A stretch of 64,000 nucleotides of DNA, taken from positions 281,699 to 345,698 of the forward strand of contig CAXAMN010023350.1 of NCBI GenBank assembly GCA_963970005.1, read 5' to 3'. The notes beneath the pieces were generated by a model, which saw only the letters and a program-made list of their open reading frames with translations, did not search any database and was not told the DNA's origin. Each line of letters starts with the position of its first letter. The stretch's first letter is position 1. Shown one piece after another: positions 10,283 through 19,397 of the stretch. Position numbers and translations under genes: made by a program. This stretch comes from Durusdinium trenchii. Taxonomy: Eukaryota > Sar > Dinophyceae > Suessiales > Symbiodiniaceae.

Positions 10283-10829
10283 GGTCTGTGGAGGTGCAGG
10301 AAAGATTTCCGGACGTCTGGCTGACAGAGGTTGGGTTGTGGGCCCTGTGATTGATCTTGACAGGTCTCCGCATTTTGACTTTGCCCATCTTCGGGTCTTG
10401 AGCTGGCTATTCTACCTTATTGAGGCCGGTCTCCTGGATTCCTTCATGGTAGAGCCTCCTTGCACTACCTTTTCTCCTGCACAACATCCAGCAAGCCGTG
10501 GATATGATTGTCCTCGAGGCTATGATCCTTTGGAGCAAAAGACGTTGCTGGGCACTACGTTGGCATTAAGAGCACTCAGTTTGATGGCACTTGCTGCAGA
10601 CCTATGTGTTCCAGGCCTTTTGGAGCAGCCTCGAAGGAGCAAGATGAGGAGCTTGGCTGAATGGGCCTCCTTGTTGGTACGAGGGGTGGCGTATGAGGTC
10701 TGGCTAGCATCATGTCAGTATGGTTCACCACACAAGAAGGAATTTGTCTTCTTGCTGACAAGTATGGATGGCAGGTCACTCCATCGAAAGTGCTCTAGAG
10801 ACCACGAGCACATTCCTATTCAAGGCTAA
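10212..10829 (+). CDS. C5-methyltransferase-like domain in the DIRS-like element
   Basis: The segment resembles cytosine-C5 methyltransferases. Motif I is FIEVCGGAGKISG (Glu at residue 24), with an acidic motif II DLD. Motif IV is VEPPCTTFS with the candidate nucleophile Cys at residue 84. LLEQPRRSKM sits where the ENV motif is expected, and ASCQYGSPHKKEFVFL where the Q-x-R-x-R region is expected. No target recognition domain is apparent and length is well under that of a full enzyme. DIRS elements often encode a methyltransferase between RT/RNase H and the recombinase. Whether it modifies DNA is unknown. The frame differs from both neighbours. Confidence 0.6.
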   Translation: MRSLRSRAMFKKHCTPRFRYHFIEVCGGAGKISGRLADRGWVVGPVIDLDRSPHFDFAHLRVLSWLFYLIEAGLLDSFMVEPPCTTFSPAQHPASRGYDCPRGYDPLEQKTLLGTTLALRALSLMALAADLCVPGLLEQPRRSKMRSLAEWASLLVRGVAYEVWLASCQYGSPHKKEFVFLLTSMDGRSLHRKCSRDHEHIPIQG

Positions 10830-11322
10830 TACACCAAGCCTTCGGCTACCTACACAGATGAACTTGCTGAAGCTGTGGGCTGGATGTTTTGATGTGGCAC
10901 TCAAGGCAAAGCTGAGGACATCCCTCGCCAAACAACCATCAGTTGGCGGCCTCGAGAACCTTTTGTGCAATGACGTGCTGCTTGATGGTGCCTGGTCAAC
11001 AGATGCCGTTTGGAGATGGAAGAAGCCTCTTCACATCAACATTCAGGAGACCCTGACAGTTGTACATTTGTTGAAGAGCTTGGCAGTTGCCCAGCCCAAA
11101 TCCAGGCCCGTGATTGTGATGGATTCAAACGTTGGGCTGTCCGCACTGGTGAAAGGGCGTTCTCCATCCAGAGGACTGAGGAAGGCCCTCAGGAAGGCGG
11201 GTGCCACTACAATCGTTGGAGCCCTATACCCAGGCTACCATTATGGACCTACACGTATGCTGCCAGCCGATCATCCTACTCGAGACCACGGACTTCAATG
11301 CTGGTCTGGAGTATCGAGGTGA
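10768..11322 (+). CDS. DIRS-like RNase H segment
   Basis: Visible motifs are VWRWKKPLHINIQETLTVV (candidate Glu), RPVIVMDSNVGLSALVKG (candidate Asp) and TRMLPADHPTRD (candidate last Asp). They match the layout of DIRS RNase H, where H-I-N-[IV]-x-E is followed by D-S and then AD-x-P-[TS]-R. RNase H removes the RNA strand during reverse transcription. The first ~40 residues are partly out of frame, following the frame change near 10790. Downstream the frame changes again near 11300. Confidence 0.55.
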   Translation: MAGHSIESALETTSTFLFKANTPSLRLPTQMNLLKLWAGCFDVALKAKLRTSLAKQPSVGGLENLLCNDVLLDGAWSTDAVWRWKKPLHINIQETLTVVHLLKSLAVAQPKSRPVIVMDSNVGLSALVKGRSPSRGLRKALRKAGATTIVGALYPGYHYGPTRMLPADHPTRDHGLQCWSGVSR

Positions 11323-11524
11323 GGGTCACGGAGGAGGTTTTGTCGTCTTCCACTACGTGGCTTTTTTGTCCTGTGGTTTCAGTTTTGATGAGGCACCTGA
11401 TAAGACTACATCTCTTGCCCGCAGACAAGCAGAAGGTCACGCTTCCAGACAGCTTCCGCAGAATGTGCCGGCCGGCAATGCCTCAAAGCGTCCTCATGCT
11501 TGGGTCTCAGAGCCCCTCAGGGCG

Positions 11525-11630
11525 TTTGGGTTTTTCCCGCGAGATTGGACTTCAGAGGGACCTCCCCCTCGCACTTGGACTTTGTGTGGGTTTTTCCCGC
11601 CAGGCTGGATTTCATTTGGGTTTTTCCCGC
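11525..11630 (+). repeat. Three GGGTTTTTCCCGC copies spaced 60 and 30 bp
   Basis: TGGGTTTTTCCCGC occurs ending at 11540, 11600 and 11630. In the recombinase frame each copy encodes GFFP and the spacing equals 20 and 10 codons. The array lies between the RNase H and recombinase segments. Confidence 0.7.
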
Positions 11631-11872
11631 TCCATAAGAGCCTTCTCTGGCTCTTTGGTTTTCTTGGCATTCTCTGGCAAACGACGCTCACTGCCTCAAG
11701 AGCTCTCTTCTTTGGGGCTTTCCCTCCAAAGATTGGCTGCCATCCGGTCTCCTCAAAGGGACGAAGCTTCGTGACTTTGCCTCACTCGCACCGCAATGGG
11801 TTCATCTGCTTCCTTCTCCTTTGGACTTTGCTCCTTGGTACCTTGCACCCCGTAGGTAGTGTAGCTGCCGGG

Positions 11873-12958
11873 TCGCGCCATGGACGCCCATTGGAGCCTC
11901 GTGATGCAAAAGACCGCAAGCGGGCGGAACTGAGGACTGATCTTGAGCTGCCACAAGGACGACCAGTCCTTCCGGTGACGCAAAAGCAAAGAGATCGACT
12001 TCTGAGTTTGTTTGATGCTTGGTTGCACGACCAAGGATGGAGCCTTGACGAGCTGCTTTTTGTTGGAGAGCCAAATGTTGATGGCTTGAACATTTTGTTG
12101 GAAAAGTACGGCCGGGAGATTTTTCGAGCTGGCCGACCATACAACCATTATGCTGAAACCATCAATGCCATTTCGGGGAAACGCCCCCGGATCCGCAGGT
12201 CTTTGCAACAGGCCTGAGATCTGGGATATGCCTGGCTAAGACAGGAACCACCGACACACCACCTCGCCTTACCATGGCCTGCTTTGTTGTGCATCCTGTC
12301 AACCGCATTGAGTTGGGGCTGGACCAGGGTGGCAGGTGTGATCGCCCTTTCTTGGGGCAGTTTGAGCAGGATAGGAGAAGTTTTGATAGCAACCCGAAAG
12401 CAGTTGATCCTCCCCATGGACGTGGAGAACTCGACCGACTTTGCCCTACTCCAGATAGCTGAACCTAAAACACGTTTCAGGGCTGCTAGACATCAGGTAG
12501 CAAGGCTTGATCAGCCACAGCTCCTGCGGATTTTGGTGTTGGCATTTGGAGGACTCGATCCTCTTTGCAGACTATGGCCAATGTCGGGACAAACCATGAG
12601 GTTGCGTTTTCAAAAGTTACTGCAAGCTGTTGGTCTGGCAAACCTGCCCGGAGGCCTCGATCTGGGGAGCCTCCGGGCAGGGGGAGCTACATGGATGTTG
12701 ATGACCAGCGAAAATGCTGAAATGACCCGTCGCAGGGGTCGCTGGATAAGTTCGAAGGTCATGGAGGTATACATCCAGGAGGCCTGGTCGGTTCAGTTCA
12801 TGCCGATGCTCCCCCCTGTCATCAAGAAAGCTGTTTTCGAAGGTGCTGGATTGTTTGACTGGGTGCTGGACTTCACTAGCCGGTTTGCAGCAGCAGGTGT
12901 TCCAGAGAAAATTTGGTTTTTCCTGTTACGTGAGCACGCAAAGCTCGAAAGCAGATGA
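11873..12958 (+). pseudogene. DIRS-like tyrosine recombinase with in-frame TGA
   Basis: One frame runs to a TGA at 12215-12217 and continues open in the same frame to 12958. The stop replaces what looks like a Trp codon (the residues after it read DLGYAWLRQEPP), so TGG to TGA is the simplest explanation. Catalytic-type residues are visible: Arg in SRIGEV (codon 12368), Arg in DLGSLRAGGATW, RRGRW, and the Tyr nucleophile in MEVYIQE (codon 12770). The enzyme would integrate a circular cDNA by strand exchange, replacing the DDE integrase of LTR elements. The N-terminal part (LPVTQKQRDRLLSLFDAWL) fits a core-binding domain. Confidence 0.75.
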
Positions 12959-13298
12959 TGGGTGATTGGATGAGGTGGGTGATAGAAGATGGACACTGGC
13001 CAAAAGGCCCTGTGCATACTCCCTCGACCATGGAGAAAGAAGGGCGTGAGACGTTNNNNNNNNNNCCTGTGCATACTCCCTCGACCATGGAGAAAGAAGG
13101 GCGTGAGACGTTATATAATTATATATACTGTTTATTACATATAATACACTGTACATATCAAACTCGACAGCAAGAATACTCAAAAGCAGTCAGGGAGAAA
13201 CTATTGAGAGGCTGCACTACAGCTTTGTATTCTGCCAAAAGTTACAACTTGCACTTTGTAAGACGGTGTCACTTGTTGATCTCTTAGTGGGCACGTAG
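12959..13298. other. AT-rich spacer with assembly gap
   Basis: Contains 10 N at 13056-13065. The 47 bases before the gap (13009-13055) are identical to the 47 after it (13066-13112), which is what unmerged overlapping contig ends look like. The rest is AT-rich without coding signal. Confidence 0.85.
13009..13112. repeat. 47-bp identical repeat flanking the N gap
   Basis: Both copies start CCTGTGCATACTCCC and end GTGAGACGTT, with only the Ns between them. Most likely an assembly artefact rather than biology. Confidence 0.8.
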
Positions 13299-13434
13299 CT
13301 GCTGAGGATTTGACCAAAGCTTTGCAGGCTGACACTGATTTGTCAACTGGCGGTGCTGCAGAAGTTTCTTTGCGTGCGGCTGGTGTCGCAGCACTTGAAG
13401 ATATGGCCTGGCTTCATGGCCTCAGGGAGCAAGG
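13299..13434 (+). CDS. Qng1/DUF2419-like gene, downstream exon
   Basis: After a GCACGTAG acceptor the frame reads AEDLTKALQADTDLSTGG, then AAEVSLRAAGVAALEDMAWL and HGLREQG, ending at GTATGC, a canonical donor. In Qng1-type proteins the segment after the VLR block has the pattern G-[ST]-x-x-E-[VI]-x-[IL]-RA-x-x-[VI]-x-A-x-E, which GGAAEVSLRAAGVAALED fits well. It is therefore the expected continuation of the exon at 5318-5437, placed beyond the DIRS-like element. The final family block (D-x-x-LW and HRT-x-x-x-Y) was not found in the window. Confidence 0.5.
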
Positions 13435-14230
13435 GTATGCAACTTTTGTGGGGTGCAGGTGGGACTTCCAACATACAGGACATTTGTCAGGTCATTTCAC
13501 TTTTGCTGTCTTTCTCTATCGAAGATTGAGATGTAAAAAGGCAGATGTGGATGACAAACATGCATGAAACCTGTGGGAGAAACATCAGGCACTTTCGCAT
13601 AAAGAGGTGGCGTTAGACTGCTCTTTAGACGAGTGAAAGGTAGTGATTACACATCCAGACAACCGGTTGAGATTCTGATAATGGCGGAGTGGAGAACACA
13701 AAGAAAGCAAGGTGGACATCATCCCACGATTAACCAGGCTCCCACCGTGGGGTTCCCTATTTCAATCCACCCCCCATGTGATTTCTGCACCTGTGATCCC
13801 CTCTCGAGCGACAAGTCTGAGGTTAGCCAAGCTGAAAGGATATCCAATTTCACCCACGATGTTGGGAAACTACCTCTGGGCTTGTGGAAAATCTGAAGCG
13901 TATGCAAATGCACAGAGACACATCTCGAAAGAGACCTGTTTCTATTGAATTTTTCACCATTTGTTGCGATAGTGTGCGAAGAAGGCCTTTGCAAGTTGCA
14001 CACTTTGTACATAGGCAGTCGAAAAGTGGCAGCCAAATGACCTGGCAAGCTAGGCTGGAAATGCACCCGGAAGCGATCGGAAGTGCCTCAGGCCAAGTTA
14101 GACTAACAGCAGAACTGGTAGCAGTCTTTCAGTCCCCTACTTTTGGTGTATTTGACATTGAGAGCCAAGTCTGTGAGGCATCCAGACATCACAGTTTGTC
14201 ATTTTTTGTTCGAAGCCATAAACTTGCCCA

Positions 14231-15005
14231 AGTGAAAGCATTGGTCTGGGTGCGGCGAAAGCTGCGACCTTAGCTGGCATTGCGAGAGCCACATTCACGA
14301 ACCAAGAGTCTACAATCCCTTCTTCCACAAGTCACGCATCAAGTCGGAACGTTGCCAAACAACAAGTTCTTTGTTGTGGAATCCAGGTTTCAGATTGTTG
14401 TCTTCAGGTTGCCGTTGGATTCGTGCTGATGTCAGCCATAAGTGGCGGCCCTTCCTCGGACATTGAAAGTCTGATCGTGTCGTGGCGGCATGGGGAGAGA
14501 ACAATGGTGTCGTTGGGCCCGGAGGTGGCCATAACACTGTTGCTTGACCTCTTGACAGGAGGAGATCCGAATGGATAAGGCAAGAGGGCTATGTTGGCTC
14601 ACTGTTCTAAACGCATGATAGAAAGACCATGAAAGACAATTGCTAAGGTTTTCACTTTTGTTCCACCATCATTACATGCAGGGAGCTCTGCAGTTGGCCG
14701 ACCACAAGAAAGCTTTAGGTGGCATATCGCAACTTTTGCATCAGGCTGGGACATTTGTAGAGAGCTGCCTTATGCTTTTTGCATTTTTGGCTCTTCGCAG
14801 GTTGACAGCTTGCAAAAAGTTGTCGGCGCCACCTGTGAAACGATGACGACCCTTGTTTTCAAGCGTGTTGGAGCGTTTTTGTAGTCAATTGAGCATGGAC
14901 AATCTCCTCTCAGCCTGAGCCAGCGCTTTTTAAGGACCCTCTTGTCCAAGCAAGCTGAAGGCCTAAAGGACTTTGAGAAAGATGCTTGGAGGGAGCGGCT
15001 TTGGG
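14231..15005 (+). CDS. Unrecognised multi-exon gene (three putative exons)
   Basis: Three protein-like open stretches follow one another. About 14231-14578 reads SESIGLGAAKAATLAGIARA and later SAISGGPSSDIESLIVSW and VAITLLLDLLTGGDPNG, open for over 100 codons without an ATG start. About 14682-14838, after TACATGCAG, reads GALQLADHKKALGGISQLLH and QAGTFVESCLML. About 14905-15005 reads SLSQRFLRTLLSKQAEGLKD and FEKDAWRERL. They look like exons of one soluble helical protein, but no family was recognised and boundaries are approximate. They could also be later exons of the neighbouring genes. Confidence 0.35.
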
Positions 15006-15377
15006 ATTGATCTGATTTGCAACCAGTGCATGGGAGAAGCAAACACGGGGAAACCTGTACGTTCATTCTTGTGTGGCCACGAGTGCTTGTTTTGGATTCT
15101 GGGGTGGGGGAAAGGAAGGGCAAAGCTGCTTCTTGAGAGAGCTCAAGAAGTGAACACAGTTGACGGATCGTCGCAATTTAACCGTGGAGCAGTGGAGCAG
15201 GGCTTCGCACGGATGGTGTCAATTTCGGAGTTTGGGTAGAATGGGCAATTGCCCACGAGTGTGATACAAACAAAAAAACATTTAACCGATGCAGTGAAAC
15301 GTGTGTTTTCCTGCTGCACTAATTTGGTATCGCCGTTTTTTTGCAGTTTCTTTCCTGTTTTGCATGCAAGTAATCCG

Positions 15378-15982
15378 GTCCACCTATTAAAAAACACGGG
15401 GGCCCCCCCCCCCTCCCCCCAAATAAGGAAACCTCGGTCGCATTTTTTCTAATAGGGGGTCCCTGAAATCGGGGGGGGTCCAAAATAGGGTCACCTGGGA
15501 AGAGCTTCAAAACCAAAAAGTAAATCCGTAAAATTTTATATAAAATCCGTTATTAAACTCATATCAAAAATGCAAAAAAGCTCCAGATCGAAGGGTCTTC
15601 CTTTTCCCCTACAAAAACCTTCATTAGAATAGTGATTCTTCAGTAGACTAACAGCTAAAGCTTTCGAAAGGTGATGTCGCTGTGCCATGCGGTGTTGCAT
15701 GACCTCGGTGGCAAGTGCGTTTGCGTGAGTCCGTGCCATTGGGGGAAGGAAAGCCTGCTGGTGTAAGCGCGGCGTGTCATGGTGGATAGACAGGGCGGAC
15801 AGAGGTTGGCAGTTACGGTTGTTTTTGGAACCTAATAAACAAAACTCCTCCAAAGTCGGCAATGTTGGTAGTTTAGTAGCGGCTTGAAAGGGCGGTAATT
15901 TAAAAACAAATATAAACCGTATTTAGGGGTTTCTGACATGACTTTTTCTAATAGGGGTCCGTTTTTTAATTGGTACTCGGGA
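15378..15982. repeat. Possible MITE-like element with G/C homopolymers
   Basis: The left edge has CCTATTAAAAAACACGGGGG and the right edge CTAATAGGGGTCCGTTTTTTAATTG. The reverse complement of the right edge shares ATTAAAAAAC and CCCCTATTAG with the left. Internal copies of CTAATAGGGGGTCCC and AATAGGGTCACC sit near 15449-15500. This suggests nested terminal-inverted-repeat elements. The C10-type run at 15402-15420 may contain sequencing error. Confidence 0.4.
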
Positions 15983-16079
15983 TTACATTCTCTAAACATT
16001 GGTTTGTGTAAGGAACGGTATCCATTTGTCGAAACATACACTTTGAATAAAGCATGCATTTTTGCTCATTTTTGCTAAG

Positions 16080-16610
16080 GAAACTCGCAACCTTCAACGA
16101 GAGAACAATCAGCTGAAATCCCGCCTGGCAGATATGGAAGGACCATAACATGAAGTGAGATGATGAAACAACACCTAAACAACGGACCCTGTGTGTTTGC
16201 AACTGAACATTGTTCATCATTCCTGGGTTAGCTACTTGCATGTTGCTTCGCGCCAGGCAAACACCTACCAGGAATTATTGATGTAGATAGAGATGGGCCA
16301 GACAGAGCAGCAGGCTGATGCGGAGATTTCGACTGCGAAGGAGTTGTCAAAACTTGCGATTAGCTCATGATGGCTCATGCACTCCTGCACTCGCCTGGCT
16401 GCAGGCTCCGCTAGTGAACCTGCCCAGGCACTGTCATCAGTGCAGCCGGTCTTTGAGCTGTACATAGTGCATTGTGCAACATGACAAGGCTTGGGCAGAG
16501 ATGGATGGAGCACAGGCACAGAATGGCACAGAATCTTGGAAGAAGTTGCGCCACGTGATTGTGGCGGTTTTCCACAACAACTTCTTTCGTGTGGCTTTCC
16601 TGCTCCTTGC
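16080..16610 (+). CDS. Putative N-terminal exons of the channel gene
   Basis: Three short frames precede the channel exons. About 16080-16139, after a pyrimidine-rich TTTGCTAAG, reads ETRNLQRENNQLKSRLADME, a clear coiled-coil heptad pattern. About 16311-16365 reads QADAEISTAKELSKLAISS. About 16527-16610 reads SWKKLRHVIVAVFHNNFF and a hydrophobic run. Dinoflagellate channels of this type often start with a short coiled coil, so they may be the first exons of the gene below. Evidence is position and composition only. Confidence 0.3.
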
Positions 16611-16737
16611 GACTTCCGGTTGAACTTCAGGGGAGCAATTCGCTTGGAATGGCAGCCATTGTGCCCGCCGCCATCGTGCTGAACTCAGTCTTCCAATTGG
16701 GCTTCACGCCAGATAGTCTGATATTGGCCTGCCATTC

Positions 16738-17066
16738 GAGAGAAGCTCTCGAACCGAGGTCCCGATCCCATCGCCCTCTCCATCTAGATCATCAAGGGGG
16801 TCCAAGAATGCTGAACCCTCCTTTACTACAACTGCCGCGCAGAATCCTCCAGCTCGAGAGGCACTTGTTTTGTCCGTTCAACCACCACAAAAAGAAAGCA
16901 CATGGCAAACAAAAACCAATGAAAGCAAACTTGCGGATGTTGCGGAGCTTGGACAGTTTCCTTGCTTCGCACATTTTGCCAAGGCGGCAGTCTTTGTTGA
17001 TGCTGATACGCTCAAAAAGCAGCTGAAGCAGAATCTCAGCTCCTCGCTCGAACAAGATGGAGGGCC
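16738..17066 (+). CDS. Voltage-gated cation channel, N-terminal cytoplasmic exon
   Basis: An open frame runs from about 16738 to TAA at 17080. It starts Ser/Pro/Arg-rich (SSRTEVPIPSPSPSRSSRG) and ends AKAAVFVDADTLKKQLKQNL. The F-x-DAD-x-[ML]-K pattern just before the membrane domain is one I associate with dinoflagellate EF-hand voltage-gated channels. The exon is followed about 100 bp downstream by the pre-S1 exon. The exact 3' splice point is not resolved. Confidence 0.55.
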
Positions 17067-17162
17067 AGATTTGGTGTAAAGGCACCACTGAAGACCAGTA
17101 ATTCTGGGTGATTCACCAAAGAGGGCGCATTGATTTCAAAAAAGGGACCATAGACGTTGTCT

Positions 17163-17391
17163 AAGGCAAAGAGGTCTACGATGTGTCCATGTACTACTGG
17201 GAGACAGGCTGCTGCCAGAGGACAATGTGACTTGATCCCTGTGACGAATACTCAACACATGGCAATTCCGTGCATCACACGTGCAGATTGTTTTACGGAT
17301 CCTGCGGCAGGATTGCACGATCTAGCTGCTTCGAAAACTTGACCCTTCTGATGATAGCTGTCAATTCTATTTGGATTTGGATCGACACAGA
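17163..17391 (+). CDS. Voltage-gated cation channel, pre-S1 and S1 exons
   Basis: Two exons. About 17163-17218 reads KEVYDVSMYYWETGCCQ after a CTAAG acceptor; an aromatic YY-x-x-[TE]-G-C-CQ block of this type leads into S1. About 17311-17391, after GCGGCAG, reads RIARSSCFENLTLLMIAVNS and IWIWIDTE, the first transmembrane helix. The S1 exon ends at CACAGAGCCTTT, and joining to the next exon restores DTEDLNSS, so the intron boundary is probably a non-GT type with AG repeated at both ends, as is common in dinoflagellates. Confidence 0.7.
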
Positions 17392-17476
17392 GCCTTTGCC
17401 CAAATGAGCACAATTGAAATCTGGCATGCATGCTTATTTTATACTATATAACTTTTGCTCCACTGGCTTTGCCAAG

Positions 17477-17672
17477 GATTTGAATTCCTCAGAAACCCTC
17501 CTTGATGCAGAGCCTGTTTTTGTTATCATGGAGAACCTGTTCTGCGTCTACTTTTGTGTGGAGTTGGGGTTTAGATTTGGAGCCTTCAAGCAAAAGAAGA
17601 ACTGCGCCAAAGACGCCTGGTTTGTCTTCGACTCTGTCCTAGTGGGTTTGATGGTGCCTGAGCTGATTTGGT
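17477..17672 (+). CDS. Voltage-gated cation channel, S2-S3 exon
   Basis: After TTGCCAAG the frame reads DLNSSETLLDAEPVFVIMEN, LFCVYFCVELGFRFGAFKQK and KNCAKDAWFVFDSVLVGLMV. MENLFCVYFCVEL is S2 with the acidic pair that balances the voltage sensor, and DAWFVFDSVLV is the start of S3 with its conserved Asp. This is a highly characteristic voltage-sensor segment of four-helix plus pore channels. The exon ends near PEL before a long intron. Confidence 0.8.
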
Positions 17673-18923
17673 CACGCAGATGAACAACATACAAATCTGC
17701 ACAAACGTTGCAAGATTCCGTTCGATTCCAGGTGTTTGAGACTTGGATCTTAACCGTAGCAGTCGTGGCTTGGCAGCAGCCGTTGGGGCTTGAGCTTCAG
17801 GGAATTAGAGAGAAGAGGGGAGAAGGAGAGTAATTAGATTGGTTATATAAAAGAGGTTAAAAGAAGCAATGGACCTCTTGATGAGGGTAGCATATAGATT
17901 TCTACATCGCAAAGAAAATCGATAGATCAGTCGATTTGTGCAATCATCCTCCCATCCTCCTCCTCAAATCTCGTGATTTGAGTCGCACGGAAGCATGGAT
18001 TGAACCTGATTCAATATTCTACAGAACTCTCGACAATCCTAGGCAAACACCTGTTCAACAGGATTCAACAGTTATAGACTTATAGACTAGACTGATTTTC
18101 CAATTCGCATCATCTAAGAGCTGCACACTTCGTGGTGCCAATGGAATAATGCTGATGAATGTGAATCCTTGTATTTGTTTTGAATTGATATTTCCCGTAA
18201 AATCATTGTCGAACATCAATTGAATAAACTATTGCGTTTTGAATTGCTTTCCTACAAGATTCCTTTCGAACTACATTCGTAGAATAACCTAGTATAAGAT
18301 ACATATTTGTGGTTTGTCACTTTGAATGTGCGGTTGATGGCTCCTCTATCCCGGGGATCTGCTGAGATGGTTGGTTTCGTATTGGGATTAAGCTTCATCA
18401 AGGCACGTCACGTATTGTTTTCAATTGTTTTCTAAGGGGCTCCCTGTTAAACCCTTGAAGCTGCGCTTTTTGACAGGTTTGATTCCTTGTTAAATTCACA
18501 TTAAATTCACTTGGACTATTTACTTTGAGTTGTGTTGGTCGTCTCAAAGGAAACACTGTTTTAAGTATTGATTTTCTGCCAGAACTGCTCTCAACACTCA
18601 ACATCAATTGGCAGTTTGCATTTTTAACTGGTTCCCTGCCAACTTTCCTATAAGGGTAGTCCAAGCACAATGCCTTAATATAAATTTCCCACATCATCTC
18701 GCATCCTAAACTTCGTGAAGAATCGAAACCCTAAATTTTCCCTAAAGCGGAAAAGGCCTTGGACAAAACAATGGGGGACAATTCCTTGAAAAATCTTGTT
18801 CGGTCTGGGCTAGCTCCCCTATTCCTACATACTGGCCTTGAAGGAAACACAGTTCAGAAGAGGCAGATAGAAACACAAATTGCCGTTGCACCCCTCCGCA
18901 GTGGGACATCTGTGGTTTTGTAG
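17673..18923 (+). other. Long intron of the channel gene; no other feature seen
   Basis: AT-rich DNA without protein-like frames or obvious repeats, between the S3 and S4 exons. Stops are frequent in all frames. Confidence 0.6.
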
Positions 18924-19041
18924 GCATCGATGGGCTCTGGGGCGACAAGCGCTCCGGGCTTTCTGAGAGTGCTGCGCCTCTTCCGTTTGACGCGAATGGC
19001 ACGGATGGCAAGGCTTCTTCGGGCTTGCCCCGAGCTTTTTG
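18924..19041 (+). CDS. Voltage-gated cation channel, S4 voltage-sensor exon
   Basis: After TTTTGTAG the frame reads ASMGSGATSAPGFLRVLRLF and RLTRMARMARLLRACPEL. The Arg residues recur every third position (R-V-L-R-L-F-R-L-T-R-M-A-R), the hallmark of an S4 voltage sensor. The following L-x-R-x-x-PEL leads into the S4-S5 linker. The exon is placed on the same strand and in order after S2-S3. Confidence 0.85.
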
Positions 19042-19198
19042 ATCCTTGGCAGGAAGGGGGACTTTTTGGATGCCAATGGTGGACAGTTGACTACCATTGT
19101 ACAAGTGGAGAAAGGTTGGCTACATTGCATGATTTGCCTCTACCACACTATCAAGTTTCACTTGTGAATTTCTTGAAGTTCATTCGGGCTCGTCCCAG

Positions 19199-19290
19199 GT
19201 GATGCTCAAAGCCATTGGAGCTGCACTTCGGTCAGTGATGTTTGCCCTGCTCCTTCTGTTGGGCCTGGTCTACGTTTTTGCCATTGCCAC
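19199..19290 (+). CDS. Voltage-gated cation channel, S4-S5 linker and S5 exon
   Basis: After CTCGTCCCAG the frame reads VMLKAIGAALRSVMFALLLL and LGLVYVFAIA. The K-[GA]-[MI]-x-AALRSV-x-F block followed by a Leu-rich helix ending YVFAIA is the linker and S5 of this channel class. The frame stays open for 40 more codons, but the continuation is better matched by the exon at 19398. Confidence 0.75.
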
Positions 19291-19397
19291 TTTCCCTTAT
19301 TATATAGATGACGCATCTTATTGCGCAACGTGGGCTGGTTGCCCAGTTGGAACCGATTTTGCACAGCATTTTGCATTGACTTTTGCCTCGTGCCCAG

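Larger units (their letters stand above)
5450..12958 (+). mobile_element. DIRS-like tyrosine-recombinase retroelement (degraded)
   Basis: Ordered segments on the plus strand give gag-like products, reverse transcriptase (motif A DRRDFYHQ, motif B SVPQGDH, motif C VIDDFY), a C5-methyltransferase-like domain, RNase H motifs and a tyrosine recombinase (RIGEV, SLRAGG, GRW, catalytic-type Tyr in VYIQE). That order is typical of DIRS-type elements, which integrate with a tyrosine recombinase rather than a DDE integrase. Adjacent segments lie in different frames and one conserved position is a TGA, so this copy is probably not functional unless some indels are assembly errors. Element ends were not found; DIRS elements have split or inverted terminal repeats rather than LTRs. 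The left limit is set after the exon ending at 5437, the right limit at the recombinase stop. Confidence 0.8.
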
